From contig DYZU01000154.1 of NCBI GenBank assembly GCA_022735835.1, positions 1-35,125 on the forward strand: a stretch of 35,125 nt of DNA. Direction: 5' to 3'. Positions 25,366 through 33,028 of the stretch are shown here, in pieces (the first letter of the stretch is position 1; each line of letters starts with the position of its first letter). Source of the stretch: Thermincola sp. (GTDB taxonomy: Bacteria; Bacillota; Thermincolia; Thermincolales; UBA2595). Below the pieces are notes generated by a model. That model was not told the origin of the DNA and searched no databases. It was given only the letters and a program-made list of their open reading frames with translations. Made by a program: the position numbers and the translations under genes.

Positions 25366-25800
25366 TTAACTTAAAGTTTCCATTAGAGCGGCCTTTTTAT
25401 CTTCACCTATTTCAATGAAAAGTCCGGTCGCCTGGGCCAGTATTTTGCCCTCGGCGTCACAGACGGTACTTTCGGCCTCATAAACATTTCTCTTGCGGCC
25501 GGTAACAGAACCCTCTACCAGAAGCCTGGTCCCGACCGGAACCGGTTTTTTAAACTTGACATCCATCTTGGCCGTCATCGTAACTGCTCCGGTTTGCCCG
25601 TTAATTGCCTTCCACATAACCTCATCCAGGAGGGCACAGACTATTCCTCCGTGTACTACTCCCTGAAAGCCCTGAAACTCTTCCCCGGGAGTATACGAAG
25701 TCCGGGCGCCCGTTTCGGTGGGTTCAAAATCCAACTTTAAGCCAATGTCCGAGTCTTTGCCACATACAAAACAATACCTGTAGTCAAGGATTTTTTTCAT
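25366..25800 (-). CDS. PaaI-family hotdog thioesterase
   Basis: A 144-residue single hotdog-fold protein. The family motif HGGIVCALLDEVMWKA near 50-65 carries the conserved HGG and acidic residue used by PaaI-like acyl-CoA thioesterases. The N-terminal CFVCGKDSDIGL (C-x2-C) is a feature of a subgroup of small thioesterases in anaerobes. It probably hydrolyses an unidentified acyl-CoA. Two ATGs are adjacent (25803 and 25800); the second has better spacing (five bases) from GGGAGG. It follows the MBL-fold gene by 12 bases and is cotranscribed with it. Confidence 0.88.
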   Translation of the reverse strand: MKKILDYRYCFVCGKDSDIGLKLDFEPTETGARTSYTPGEEFQGFQGVVHGGIVCALLDEVMWKAINGQTGAVTMTAKMDVKFKKPVPVGTRLLVEGSVTGRKRNVYEAESTVCDAEGKILAQATGLFIEIGEDKKAALMETLS

Positions 25801-25814
25801 CATAGCCTCCCCTG

Positions 25815-26654
25815 TTAAAGAGACTGCATCTCTTTTAATACCAGTTTTATATTTTCTTCATGCATTTTGAGCATTGCACCCACTATGGGTTCATTTCTAT
25901 ATTTTATTCCCTTCAAGACCTCGGTGATTTCGTGCTCCTGTAATCCCCGGATACAAAGGTCCTGGGCCTTTTCCACCAGGTTGACCAGGTACTCCCTGTC
26001 ACTGTCAATCCGGTCGAATATTTCATCCTTTCCTTGCGCCAACTCGCCGTGACCGGGCACAACATTCTCTATTTCAAAATCCCTGACCAGTCTTTCCGCC
26101 AGGTCAAGGGTTTTGCTGTAAGCGCCTGAATCAAAATAAATAAAGGGAAATTCCAGGTCAGACAGGTAGTCACCGGCAAACATCACCTTTTTGCCGGCGC
26201 TCACTATAAAAATGCTGTCAGCCGTGTGTCCCGGAGCGTGAAAAAGCATAAGCTCGTCTTCCTTTAGGGAAAGCCGCAAATCGGAACCGAAGGTCAAGTC
26301 CGGCTCGGGAAAAATAAAAGGAATCTTTCGGTTAACATAATATGTCTGGTCTATCTCTCTCATCTGCAGAATTTGAACTTCCCTGTCACACCGGGTCATT
26401 TCCTCGTGGCCGATCAGCCTGGCGCTTTTAAATTGCTGATACCCCACAATATGGTCAAAATCCGAATGGGTAAATATTATGTACTTGTTAAAGCTTTTCT
26501 TCCGGTTGACAAAATCCGCTATAACCTGAATCTCCACGGGAAAATAACAGGGGTCAATAATTACATTGGCAGCCTCGTTGAGAATAACCGAACAGTTGGT
26601 CTGCCAGATGGAACTCTGGTAAATATATATATCCTGGACAATCTGATAGGGCAT
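25815..26654 (-). CDS. Metallo-beta-lactamase-fold hydrolase
   Basis: A 279-residue enzyme with a complete binuclear metal site: HSDFDH (His63, Asp65, Asp67, His68), His143 in HAPGHT, Asp162 in FAGDYLSD and the late His in VPGHGE near 203. The C-terminal third is helical. This is the glyoxalase II-like branch, probably hydrolysing a thioester or lactone; the neighbouring thioesterase supports acyl-thioester chemistry. The ATG at 26654 follows GGCGGTGAT closely. First gene of a two-gene operon. Confidence 0.88.
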   Translation of the reverse strand: MPYQIVQDIYIYQSSIWQTNCSVILNEAANVIIDPCYFPVEIQVIADFVNRKKSFNKYIIFTHSDFDHIVGYQQFKSARLIGHEEMTRCDREVQILQMREIDQTYYVNRKIPFIFPEPDLTFGSDLRLSLKEDELMLFHAPGHTADSIFIVSAGKKVMFAGDYLSDLEFPFIYFDSGAYSKTLDLAERLVRDFEIENVVPGHGELAQGKDEIFDRIDSDREYLVNLVEKAQDLCIRGLQEHEITEVLKGIKYRNEPIVGAMLKMHEENIKLVLKEMQSL

Positions 26655-26713
26655 TGCATCACCGCCTTGAAGTAGTAATTAATGATATTCGTTAGCCCTT
26701 GGTTATATCCTTC

Positions 26714-28081
26714 CTAAGCCTGTTTAAGGGCGGTATTTTTACCATAATCAGACGCTTTATCACAGAACATTATATCGAAAATGACGGTTGTCCCGTTTTC
26801 GGAAGTGGACAAAATAATTCTGTCCACAATACTGTATATGAGTTTAAAGCCGCATCCCAGGGAAATTTCGGTAGAAAAACCTCTAAAAAACAGCATTGAA
26901 GGTAGGTGGTCAAAGTCCATGCCCGGCCCCTGGTCTGCGAAAACAAATCTAATGCAGTCGTCATCCATTTTCTTGATTGTAAAGATACCGTTTCCGGCAT
27001 GTTTGATTATGTTGGTTGCAGCCTCGGATATGCAGAGAAGAACCTTGTGACCCCTTTTGTGGTTAGGAAACAGCTTATCCATCACTTGCCTGAAGGTATT
27101 TCTGGCCAGCACCACATCTTCATTTTTCGAAATAGCGACTTCCGCCAAACTGTCACCTTCATTGACATACCCTGGCAGTTCATTATCCCGTACCAGCAAG
27201 AATTTCCCCTGAGTAACGGCATAAACAACGTCCCTGTATATGTTAAAGATTTTTTCCTTCTGCTCCCTAGTGACATCAAGCTCATGCGTCAAGTCTTCGC
27301 GGGCCTTTTTTAATTCAGCCACCATTTCATTGAAAGATTCTATAAACCTGCCCAGTTCGTCCCGGTGTATAACCGGAACTTTATAGTCCATTTGTCCCCG
27401 GGAAATTAACTTCATACCGTCAATCAGGTTGTCCAAGGGCTTGTACAGTTTTAAAAACAACAATCTATACTGGAGTACCAGGATAATCCCTATTCCTGTT
27501 AAAAACAAAAACAGGAGAACAGAAATCAGAATCTGTTGCTTAATATAATAATTCGCGTCTATGTCTATACTTACTCTTAATTTTGTATTATCGGGAGTAT
27601 CGATAGCCGCAGCACTATGAGTTACAAAACCTTCTCCGTTAAACCAAACCTCCTGACCCCTGAGAAAGAAGCTTGAACCAAATACTGCAATTTTTTTCTC
27701 CACATCCGATAAAACGTATTTGAACCCGCCGTTAAGAGAATAGACCTCGTGCCAGTTGCCTGCACGGGAATCATATTCCAGGATTCTCATTTTTACAATT
27801 CCGGTGTGCTCGGCGCTAATTGACTTTATTTCGGCTTTGAGCTTCTCTTCAATATCCTTGCTGATTTTAAACCCCGGCTGTTTAGCCTCCTGAAAACCGG
27901 CCAGCGTCCGGGCCAAAATATCGGTCTCAAGCTTTGCGAGGCAGACCAAGTCCGAATACAGTATTTCCCGGTAAGTTATAAACTGAACCACTAAAAAGAC
28001 AAGTAAAACCAGAATCGCAACAATACTGGCCCACGTAGCAATGTAACGGTTAACCTTTTCCCGCAATTTGGCCAAGACCAT
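26714..28081 (-). CDS. Membrane sensor with HAMP and RsbW-type ATPase domain
   Basis: A 455-residue sensor. It has a first membrane helix (about 14-36), an extracytoplasmic sensing domain (about 40-190), a second helix (about 195-217), HAMP (about 218-270), a short coiled coil and a C-terminal HATPase domain with N-box SEAATNIIKHA, G1 box DQGPGM and G2 box GCGFKL. There is no dimerisation His region, so it is a Ser/Thr anti-sigma kinase of the RsbW/SpoIIAB kind with its own receptor rather than a classic histidine kinase. The natural target would be a STAS protein. The ATG at 28081 follows AGGTGAT; the frame continues upstream through a STAS-like fragment. A c-di-GMP riboswitch and terminator lie upstream. 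Confidence 0.87.
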   Translation of the reverse strand: MVLAKLREKVNRYIATWASIVAILVLLVFLVVQFITYREILYSDLVCLAKLETDILARTLAGFQEAKQPGFKISKDIEEKLKAEIKSISAEHTGIVKMRILEYDSRAGNWHEVYSLNGGFKYVLSDVEKKIAVFGSSFFLRGQEVWFNGEGFVTHSAAAIDTPDNTKLRVSIDIDANYYIKQQILISVLLFLFLTGIGIILVLQYRLLFLKLYKPLDNLIDGMKLISRGQMDYKVPVIHRDELGRFIESFNEMVAELKKAREDLTHELDVTREQKEKIFNIYRDVVYAVTQGKFLLVRDNELPGYVNEGDSLAEVAISKNEDVVLARNTFRQVMDKLFPNHKRGHKVLLCISEAATNIIKHAGNGIFTIKKMDDDCIRFVFADQGPGMDFDHLPSMLFFRGFSTEISLGCGFKLIYSIVDRIILSTSENGTTVIFDIMFCDKASDYGKNTALKQA

Positions 28082-28219
28082 AAATATCACCTGACATTCC
28101 CTGGAAATCCCCTTGACCTTCGGTCTTATTTCCAGTGCCTCCATCTGGTTCATCACCTGAATCAGGCTGTTAACACCGGTTGAATCTGATAATTTAGGCA
28201 AAAGGTTTTTGAACGGTTT
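28082..28219 (-). pseudogene. Possible tail of a STAS-domain protein
   Basis: In frame with the sensor kinase and upstream of its start are about 46 codons with LSDSTGVNSLIQVM and ending near QVIF. STAS (anti-sigma antagonist) domains carry the phosphorylatable Ser in a DSTG motif followed by such a helix and a final strand. The first half of the domain, any start codon and any ribosome binding site are missing, and a TAG (28220-28222) closes the frame upstream. Either a STAS gene was truncated here, or a STAS-kinase fusion lost its front. The match is by eye. Confidence 0.5.
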
Positions 28220-28230
28220 CTAATACTGAT

Positions 28231-28269
28231 TGTCAATAAAAAGCAAAACTACCTCGGGCACCAAGGTAG
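28231..28269 (-). terminator. Intrinsic terminator of the c-di-GMP riboswitch
   Basis: On the minus strand CTACCTTGG-TGC-CCGAGGTAG forms a nine-base-pair stem (one T-G pair), followed by TTTTGCTTTTT. It lies 30 bases after the riboswitch core and before the sensor kinase gene, as expected for control by transcription attenuation. Another hairpin (CTGTTC / GGACAG, 28274-28291) lies between and may be part of the switching structure. Confidence 0.85.
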
Positions 28270-28298
28270 CATTCTGTCCTTTGAAGAACAGTCTCTTT

Positions 28299-28470
28299 GG
28301 CAACCCGGCTGTCATAACAATCAGTGAGCGGTGACCAGTGGGCATTTACCAGTACTTTAACAAGGCTGTTCAACCTTCTGAACAACTCAACCCACTACCC
28401 ATACTCAACCGTTTTGTCTTAGACCCGCAGTTTTGCGTCCCCATTTTTCAATGGGTTTGCCTTTGTCAGA
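28299..28470 (-). ncRNA. c-di-GMP-I (GEMM) riboswitch with oversized arm
   Basis: On the minus strand the core reads GGCAAACC, then a CCCATT-GAAA-AATGGG tetraloop hairpin, then GGACGCAAA, CGGGTCTAAG, and finally ATGACAGCCGGGTTGCC. These are the conserved blocks of the c-di-GMP-I riboswitch: the GGCAA/TTGCC closing helix, GNRA tetraloop and GCCGGGTTGCC receptor. The core would normally span about 85-110 bases; here it spans about 163 from GGCAA to TTGCC. The extra sequence lies in the second arm between TCTAAG and ATGACAG and is itself structured (AGTGGG / CCCACT). The ligand c-di-GMP is inferred from the family. Confidence 0.85.
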
Positions 28471-28503
28471 CTGTCAGATGAAAATTTTTCCTCTATATAA
28501 TTG

Positions 28504-28532
28504 ATTATACTATATTCTACGTTTTTCTACAA
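28504..28532 (-). promoter_or_regulatory. Promoter of the riboswitch-sensor kinase transcript
   Basis: On the minus strand TTGTAG (28527-28532) and a perfect TATAAT (28504-28509) are separated by 17 bases, matching a vegetative sigma-A promoter. The predicted start would be near 28497, about 30 bases before the riboswitch core. Confidence 0.7.
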
Positions 28533-28775
28533 CTTCCTCTTAATTTCCAATAGTTTTATAGTGGTTCCTATTTTTACCAACAAACAATAATATTCATTTA
28601 TTTTTCTACTTTTAAGATGATCATCGTTCTCTTTTATTTCGGCGGGGTCATGTGAGCTGTGCTCTTTGATCAAATCAGTGATTCTGGCAACATTGACCAG
28701 GGCACTCGGGCTGTCCATCTCCACGGCATAATTCCGGATAAAGGCATAAGTCAATATTATGCACTGATACGACAA
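28527..28775 (-). CDS. Doubtful short open frame
   Basis: An open frame of up to 82 codons; from the first ATG (28718) it would be about 63 residues, beginning MDSPSALVNVARITDLIKEH. It is hydrophilic and helical, with no recognised family. No good ribosome binding site precedes any start, and the -35 box of the riboswitch promoter overlaps its stop codon. It could be a real small protein at the end of the glycosyltransferase operon or chance coding. Confidence 0.25.
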   Translation of the reverse strand: MSYQCIILTYAFIRNYAVEMDSPSALVNVARITDLIKEHSSHDPAEIKENDDHLKSRKINEYYCLLVKIGTTIKLLEIKRKL

Positions 28776-28797
28776 GGAATATGCAGGTTAAATCATT

Positions 28798-29142
28798 TCA
28801 TAGAGCGCTCCCGTCCGAGCGGCCGTGATTATATATTTCCTTGGCATAGTCCGCATCAACCTGCCGCCATTTATTACCGTAAAGGCTCATTTGCTCTTCC
28901 CACAGCCGCTTACAGTTCGGACATGTCAGCAGCAGAATGTTTTCGGGGCGGTGCATGGCCAGGGCTTTCCACTTCTTCCGGGGCGTGCCGCAAACACAAT
29001 CCTCATTGCCCCAGCCGGCGCCGCCTTCCCATAAATTCATGCTCAGGGCATTTCGCTTAACTGTAAGCTTAAGCCTGCGGTTGTAAATCAGCAGGATCCA
29101 AATAATGATAAAGAGTATAGCAAAGATAATGGATTCTGTCAT
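28798..29142 (-). CDS. Membrane-anchored zinc-ribbon-like protein
   Basis: A 114-residue protein with one N-terminal membrane helix (about 4-23, IIFAILFIIIWILLIY) and a cytoplasmic part carrying CVCG and CPNC pairs that could form a zinc ribbon. No family is recognised. The second of two adjacent ATGs (29142) is favoured by its spacing from GGGGTGAT. It follows the SMR-like gene by 44 bases at the end of the glycosyltransferase cluster, so it may be an accessory of that pathway. Confidence 0.65.
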   Translation of the reverse strand: MTESIIFAILFIIIWILLIYNRRLKLTVKRNALSMNLWEGGAGWGNEDCVCGTPRKKWKALAMHRPENILLLTCPNCKRLWEEQMSLYGNKWRQVDADYAKEIYNHGRSDGSAL

Positions 29143-29186
29143 CATATCACCCCAGCTGCCCGACCTGCCCGGTTTTGCACCACTTA

Positions 29187-29534
29187 TCATTTATAAGATA
29201 CCAGAGCTACCCCGGCAATGATCACCATTACACCTACCCACCTTGTAGGAGGAACCACCTCTTTAAAAATAAGCCATGCCGCGAAAACGCCGAGGATGTA
29301 AGCCGTGCTCTGTAAGGGATAAGCAAAACTAAGCTCGGCCCGTGACAGGACAATAAACCATACTACCGTGGCTATAACATACAAGGCCAGGCCTGCCAGA
29401 ATCAATGGTGAAAAAACAACCCGGAACATATTCTCCGGCGAAATGCCTCCGGCCTGGTCAAGGCCCATCTTCCAGAGGATCTGGCCCGTAGTAAGCAGCA
29501 CAACATTAAACAGGATCAGCAGTATCGTTTTCAA
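29187..29534 (-). CDS. Small multidrug-resistance/EamA-like membrane transporter
   Basis: A 115-residue four-helix membrane protein of the drug/metabolite superfamily. It has the conserved early Gln and Trp (TTGQILWKMGL) and an ELSFAYPLQSTAYILG block in helix 3. Beside a polyisoprenyl-type glycosyltransferase it is more likely an ArnE/F-like subunit that flips a lipid-linked sugar than a drug pump. The start is TTG (29534); GGAGG lies eight bases upstream inside the DUF2304 gene, and the two genes overlap by 29 bases. Confidence 0.85.
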   Translation of the reverse strand: MKTILLILFNVVLLTTGQILWKMGLDQAGGISPENMFRVVFSPLILAGLALYVIATVVWFIVLSRAELSFAYPLQSTAYILGVFAAWLIFKEVVPPTRWVGVMVIIAGVALVSYK

Positions 29535-29901
29535 CCATCTTCCCTCCGTTAAGTCTTTTGTTTAAGTCTTCTATCTTTTTATTCAGAATCCCTAATTCCT
29601 GGGCCAGTCTAACATTCTGGGTATGCAGTTTGGAAATAATTACCGAATAATGCAGGATAAGCGCAAAAGAAAAAAGAATACCTGCTATAAACAATAATGA
29701 AGGGGCATATACAATTCCCAGCCAGGATGCCACCCGCTCCAGCAGGTCGCGCCATAGCGCAAAAATTATCATCAACGCCGATATAAATATCCACAACAGG
29801 GAATACTGTTCTTTCAGCCTTTTACTGCGGACAAACTCGAGCACTACTACAAGAAATAAAAAACTAAACAGGGCAGAAAAAAAGAAAATGTCAAGCTTCA
29901 T
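29506..29901 (-). CDS. DUF2304 family membrane protein
   Basis: A 131-residue protein with three hydrophobic helices (about 5-22, 36-52, 63-85) and a coiled-coil C-terminus (about 90-120). DUF2304 proteins are regularly found beside GT2 glycosyltransferases, as here, and are thought to be partners in lipid-linked sugar transfer. GGAGG precedes the ATG. It starts four bases after the glycosyltransferase stop and overlaps the SMR-like gene, indicating a tightly coupled operon. Confidence 0.85.
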   Translation of the reverse strand: MKLDIFFFSALFSFLFLVVVLEFVRSKRLKEQYSLLWIFISALMIIFALWRDLLERVASWLGIVYAPSLLFIAGILFSFALILHYSVIISKLHTQNVRLAQELGILNKKIEDLNKRLNGGKMVENDTADPV

Positions 29902-29905
29902 GCCC

Positions 29906-30640
29906 TTAAGCCTCCTTTTTATGCGCCCTGAGCAAATTCATGAAGACGGCCAGCAATACCTTAACCATGTAATATATCGATCTTAACGGGGTGATCGAAG
30001 ACTCACCGTGCTCCCGGGGAGCCATGGTAACAGGAATTTCTTTGATGGTAAACCCGTTCTTTTTCAGCAAAACCAGGGCTTCCACTTCCGGGTAATCAGT
30101 GGGGTAATTGTCCGCGAAAAATTCGATAACGCGCCTGTTGACTGCCCGGTAGCCGCTGGTGGTATCTTTAAAAGTCTGCCCGGTAATAAGGGACACCACC
30201 GCCGAAAAAACCAGTATTCCCATTCTGCGGGCAAAAGAAGCTTTATAGGATGTTGTTTCCACGAACCGCGACCCCAAAACCATGTCCACTTCTCCCCGCA
30301 GGACAGGGGTGATGATCTTGAGCAGTTCTTCCGGGTTATGCTGCCCGTCGGCATCAACCTGAACCGCCACGGCATAACCGTTTTTAAAAGCGTACAGGTA
30401 GCCTGTCTGCACAGCTCCCCCTATACCGAGGTTGAAGGGAAGGTCAATCACGTTGGCTCCCGCTTTCATGGCAACTGCCGAAGTTGCGTCCCTTGAACCG
30501 TCGTTGACAACAAGCACATCGATTCCGGGAAATTTGCGCACCCCGGCGATCACACCCGGTAGGCTGCGTTCCTCATTGTATGCAGGTATGATAACCAGTA
30601 TTTTTTTATTTTTCGTTACTGCATTATCCTGGTATTTCAT
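29906..30640 (-). CDS. GT2 glycosyltransferase, dolichyl-phosphate mannose synthase-like
   Basis: A 244-residue enzyme. It has IIPAYNEERSLPG, VVNDGSRDAT and the DXD motif VDADGQHNP, then the DTTSGYRAVNR acceptor loop, all typical of the DPM1/GtrB group, which moves a sugar from a nucleotide donor to a polyprenyl phosphate at the inner membrane face. Only a weak amphipathic or membrane tail is present. First gene of the operon GT2-DUF2304-SMR-zinc ribbon; AGGAG lies five bases before the ATG. The lipid-linked sugar is probably used for surface glycan or glycoprotein synthesis. Confidence 0.92.
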   Translation of the reverse strand: MKYQDNAVTKNKKILVIIPAYNEERSLPGVIAGVRKFPGIDVLVVNDGSRDATSAVAMKAGANVIDLPFNLGIGGAVQTGYLYAFKNGYAVAVQVDADGQHNPEELLKIITPVLRGEVDMVLGSRFVETTSYKASFARRMGILVFSAVVSLITGQTFKDTTSGYRAVNRRVIEFFADNYPTDYPEVEALVLLKKNGFTIKEIPVTMAPREHGESSITPLRSIYYMVKVLLAVFMNLLRAHKKEA

Positions 30641-30682
30641 CTGTACTCCTCACTCAATGATTAGCCCGTTTCCCCGGTTTGG

Positions 30683-31342
30683 TCATTTGGTCTTCCGGAA
30701 ATAGGCGTAAGTCATGGGTTCTCTGTCTTCAATTACCGCCCCGTCAATAACATCGGCTATAAACAGGGTATGGGTCCCAACGTCCACACTTTTGTCGCGC
30801 AGGATTTGGCCTTCAAGAAAAGCGATGCCTCCCCTGATAATCGGAACACCGGTCGTGGCCCTGAAATATTCCAGGCCGGCAAATTTATCCCTTTCCCTGC
30901 CTGAACTGTACCCAAACCGTCTCACCAGGTCGTGGCCGTCCTGACCGAGGACAGTGATACCCAGTACTCCGCTTTCCTGCATAAATTCATGGGTCAGGTT
31001 GGATTTATTAATGCCCACGGCAACCCTCATGGGCTCACTGGTAATCTGAAAAACCGTATTTGCAATCTGGCCGTTGATCCTCTCACCCTTAACAGATGTT
31101 ACTATAAATAGACCGTAAGATATTTTGAAGAGGGCGGACTGCATGGATTTCGGGTCCGATATTACAGGCGCTCCGGTATCACCTTCCACTACTTCAAACA
31201 AGTCACGCCCTACTCCGCACACAGGACAGACCCAATCCTCCGGAAGTCCCTCAAAAGGCGTTCCGGACAGGACCCCCTGCCCGGGATCCCCCTTTTCAGG
31301 ATCGTATACATAGCCGCAAACCGTGCAGCGCCATTTTTTCAT
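30683..31342 (-). CDS. Rubredoxin-flavin reductase fusion (Hrb-like)
   Basis: A 219-residue protein with an N-terminal rubredoxin (Cys6, Cys9, Cys39, Cys42 in [10 protein letters not shown] and WVCPVCG) and a C-terminal FMN-binding flavin reductase domain (about 65-219). Proteins of this kind, such as high-molecular-weight rubredoxin of Moorella, pass electrons from NADH to flavodiiron proteins that reduce O2 or NO in anaerobes. The ATG at 31342 follows AGGAG by eight bases; a GTG at 31351 overlaps that region. No flavodiiron gene is present in the window. It is a single-gene unit. Confidence 0.92.
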   Translation of the reverse strand: MKKWRCTVCGYVYDPEKGDPGQGVLSGTPFEGLPEDWVCPVCGVGRDLFEVVEGDTGAPVISDPKSMQSALFKISYGLFIVTSVKGERINGQIANTVFQITSEPMRVAVGINKSNLTHEFMQESGVLGITVLGQDGHDLVRRFGYSSGRERDKFAGLEYFRATTGVPIIRGGIAFLEGQILRDKSVDVGTHTLFIADVIDGAVIEDREPMTYAYFRKTK

Positions 31343-31477
31343 ACCGACCACTCCTATCTACTCATTTATTTTTTCCAACACAAACCATATTAAGTATAAT
31401 TCCGCGTAAAACCCGGTTTTCCTGCTTTCCAACCGAATAGCCAAGATCTGCTGAGCAACAGAAGACCGCAGCAAAGT

Positions 31478-31636
31478 GGCTGTCCCATAAATGGGTTTGT
31501 TGACAAAACTACTTTAACAAAAAAGAAGGGCTGACTGCTTGTGAGATTTTTCTTGTGTTGGGTAGACGAACAACACCGAAAAACAGAAAAAGCAGTCAGC
31601 CCTTCTTAATCATAAAAGTTGACTTTTGGGACAGCC
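31478..31636. repeat. Palindromic MITE-like element, short form
   Basis: A 159-base relative of the element at 14082-14287 with nearly the same left arm (GGCTGTCCCATAAATGGG, TTGTTGACAAAACTACTTT, AAGGGCTGACTGCTT, TTTTTCTTGTGTTG). The central hairpin is lost, and the right arm is shortened to AAAAGTTGACTTTTGGGACAGCC. It ends one base before the stop codon of the minus-strand membrane protein gene (31638-31640), in the 3' flank of that gene. Confidence 0.85.
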
Positions 31637-31637
31637 C

Positions 31638-32048
31638 CTATTCCTTAAAAGGAAGTTGTTTCTTGATGAAATCATGGACCCGTTCAAATATAAGCCCTAC
31701 CGTAAACCATACCGGAGCATAGTCAAGCCTTATCAGACCGGCCACCGAATAAAAAGAACCTGAGTAGTCCCACGGGACAATCCCTACCGTTACTTTGAGC
31801 AGCAGCCCGGCCAGAAACTCTATACTGAAGATAATTCCTGTCCAGATCAGCCCGCGGATGGACCAGGCAAAATTTCTAATCCTGTCATGTACCGGTTCCA
31901 GATAAACGGCCAGGCCGTAAATTGGAAACATCCACAGGTAGCTTACACCCTGCAGCCTGAAATCCCCCCGGATCAATGACCCAAAACCGGTCCATACTAT
32001 CTCCATTGTCCAGCCCAGTAACCCGTAAAGAAGAAACCGGTATTTCAT
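31638..32048 (-). CDS. Membrane protein, CmpB-like putative ABC-transporter type IV family
   Basis: A 136-residue protein with four hydrophobic helices (about 3-20, 34-50, 66-90 and 108-125) and conserved-looking YGLLGWTMEIVWTG and LWMFPIYGLAVYLEP. It resembles Pfam ABC_trans_CmpB, a membrane family of unknown transport function often found as a single gene. No good ribosome binding site precedes the ATG, so expression may be weak. A palindromic repeat lies directly behind its stop. Confidence 0.75.
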   Translation of the reverse strand: MKYRFLLYGLLGWTMEIVWTGFGSLIRGDFRLQGVSYLWMFPIYGLAVYLEPVHDRIRNFAWSIRGLIWTGIIFSIEFLAGLLLKVTVGIVPWDYSGSFYSVAGLIRLDYAPVWFTVGLIFERVHDFIKKQLPFKE

Positions 32049-32139
32049 GAATTTATTGTTGGCCCCGGTTACCCCTAATTATAAGCGGTATTATATGGTA
32101 TTTTGGACTACGAAATTAGTTAGCAGCGGACTTGCCACC

Positions 32140-32979
32140 TTACAACTCTCGAAGTTCATACAAGTCTACCCGGCGGTGTTTCAGCAGAGGGAATTCGTCC
32201 CTTACCCGGCGGAGCCTCTCAAGGTCCACTTCGGCTACAATAATGCCTTCTTTCTCTTCCAGGGACTGCACTATTTTACCCCAGGGATCCACCAGCATGG
32301 AGTGCCCGTACACCACATAGGAGGCCTGCTCATTCCTGGCCGGAGACACCCCCGCCACATAAAACTGGTTGTCAACGGCCCGCATCCGCAAGGTCAGTTC
32401 CCAGTGGGCCGGGCCGCTTATTAAATTGAACGCGGCCGGCAAAACCATGAGAACAGCCCCCTGTAAAGCCATTGCCCTGGCCATCTCGGGAAAACGGATG
32501 TCATAACAAATACCTACTCCTATTTTACCAAACGGGGTATTTACTACAGTTATCCTGTTTCCCCGCTCAAGAACATCTGATTCCTTAAAGGTGAGTCCAT
32601 CCTTGAGATCCACATCATAAAGGTGGCATTTCCGGTGCCTGGCCAGAAGGCTGCCGTCAGGGCCAAAAACAAAACAGGTGTTGAATATTTGTTTTTCTTC
32701 TCTTTCCGGAATTGACCCCCCAAAGATATAAATGTTTTTGGCAGCGGCCATTTCAGAGAGCATTCCTATGGTTTCCCCATCCGGATAGCGCTCGGCAAAC
32801 CCGGGAAACAACCGGCTGTTATAAGGACAATTAAACATTTCCGGCAGCGCCACGACCTCGGCCCCTCTTGCGGCCGCTTCCGCAATCATTTTCCCGGCTG
32901 TATCTATGTTAGTCTTTTTATCGTCAACCACCCTGTTTTGGATAAGACCCAGAAGCCATTTGTCAGGCAATCGCATCAT
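32140..32979 (-). CDS. Carbon-nitrogen hydrolase, Nit2/omega-amidase-like
   Basis: A 279-residue enzyme with the Glu-Lys-Cys triad of nitrilase-superfamily hydrolases (Glu47 in ALPEMFN, Lys117 in HRKCHLYDV, Cys158 in VGICYDIRFPE). The YDVDL and GICYDIRFPE wording fits the Nit2/omega-amidase branch, which removes ammonia from 2-oxoglutaramate or related acids. The start is uncertain: ATGs at 32979 and 32976 lie very close to AGGG, while a TTG at 32970 has better spacing. No operon partner; about 90 bases follow before the membrane protein gene. Confidence 0.9.
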   Translation of the reverse strand: MMRLPDKWLLGLIQNRVVDDKKTNIDTAGKMIAEAAARGAEVVALPEMFNCPYNSRLFPGFAERYPDGETIGMLSEMAAAKNIYIFGGSIPEREEKQIFNTCFVFGPDGSLLARHRKCHLYDVDLKDGLTFKESDVLERGNRITVVNTPFGKIGVGICYDIRFPEMARAMALQGAVLMVLPAAFNLISGPAHWELTLRMRAVDNQFYVAGVSPARNEQASYVVYGHSMLVDPWGKIVQSLEEKEGIIVAEVDLERLRRVRDEFPLLKHRRVDLYELREL

Positions 32980-33028
32980 CCCTATCGCACCATCCCCGTT
33001 GAAGAGAAAATATAAAATTTTAGTAAAA

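Noticed and set aside
30008-30496. Plus-strand open frame of 162 codons
   Set aside because: Antisense to the GT2 glycosyltransferase; no domain seen.
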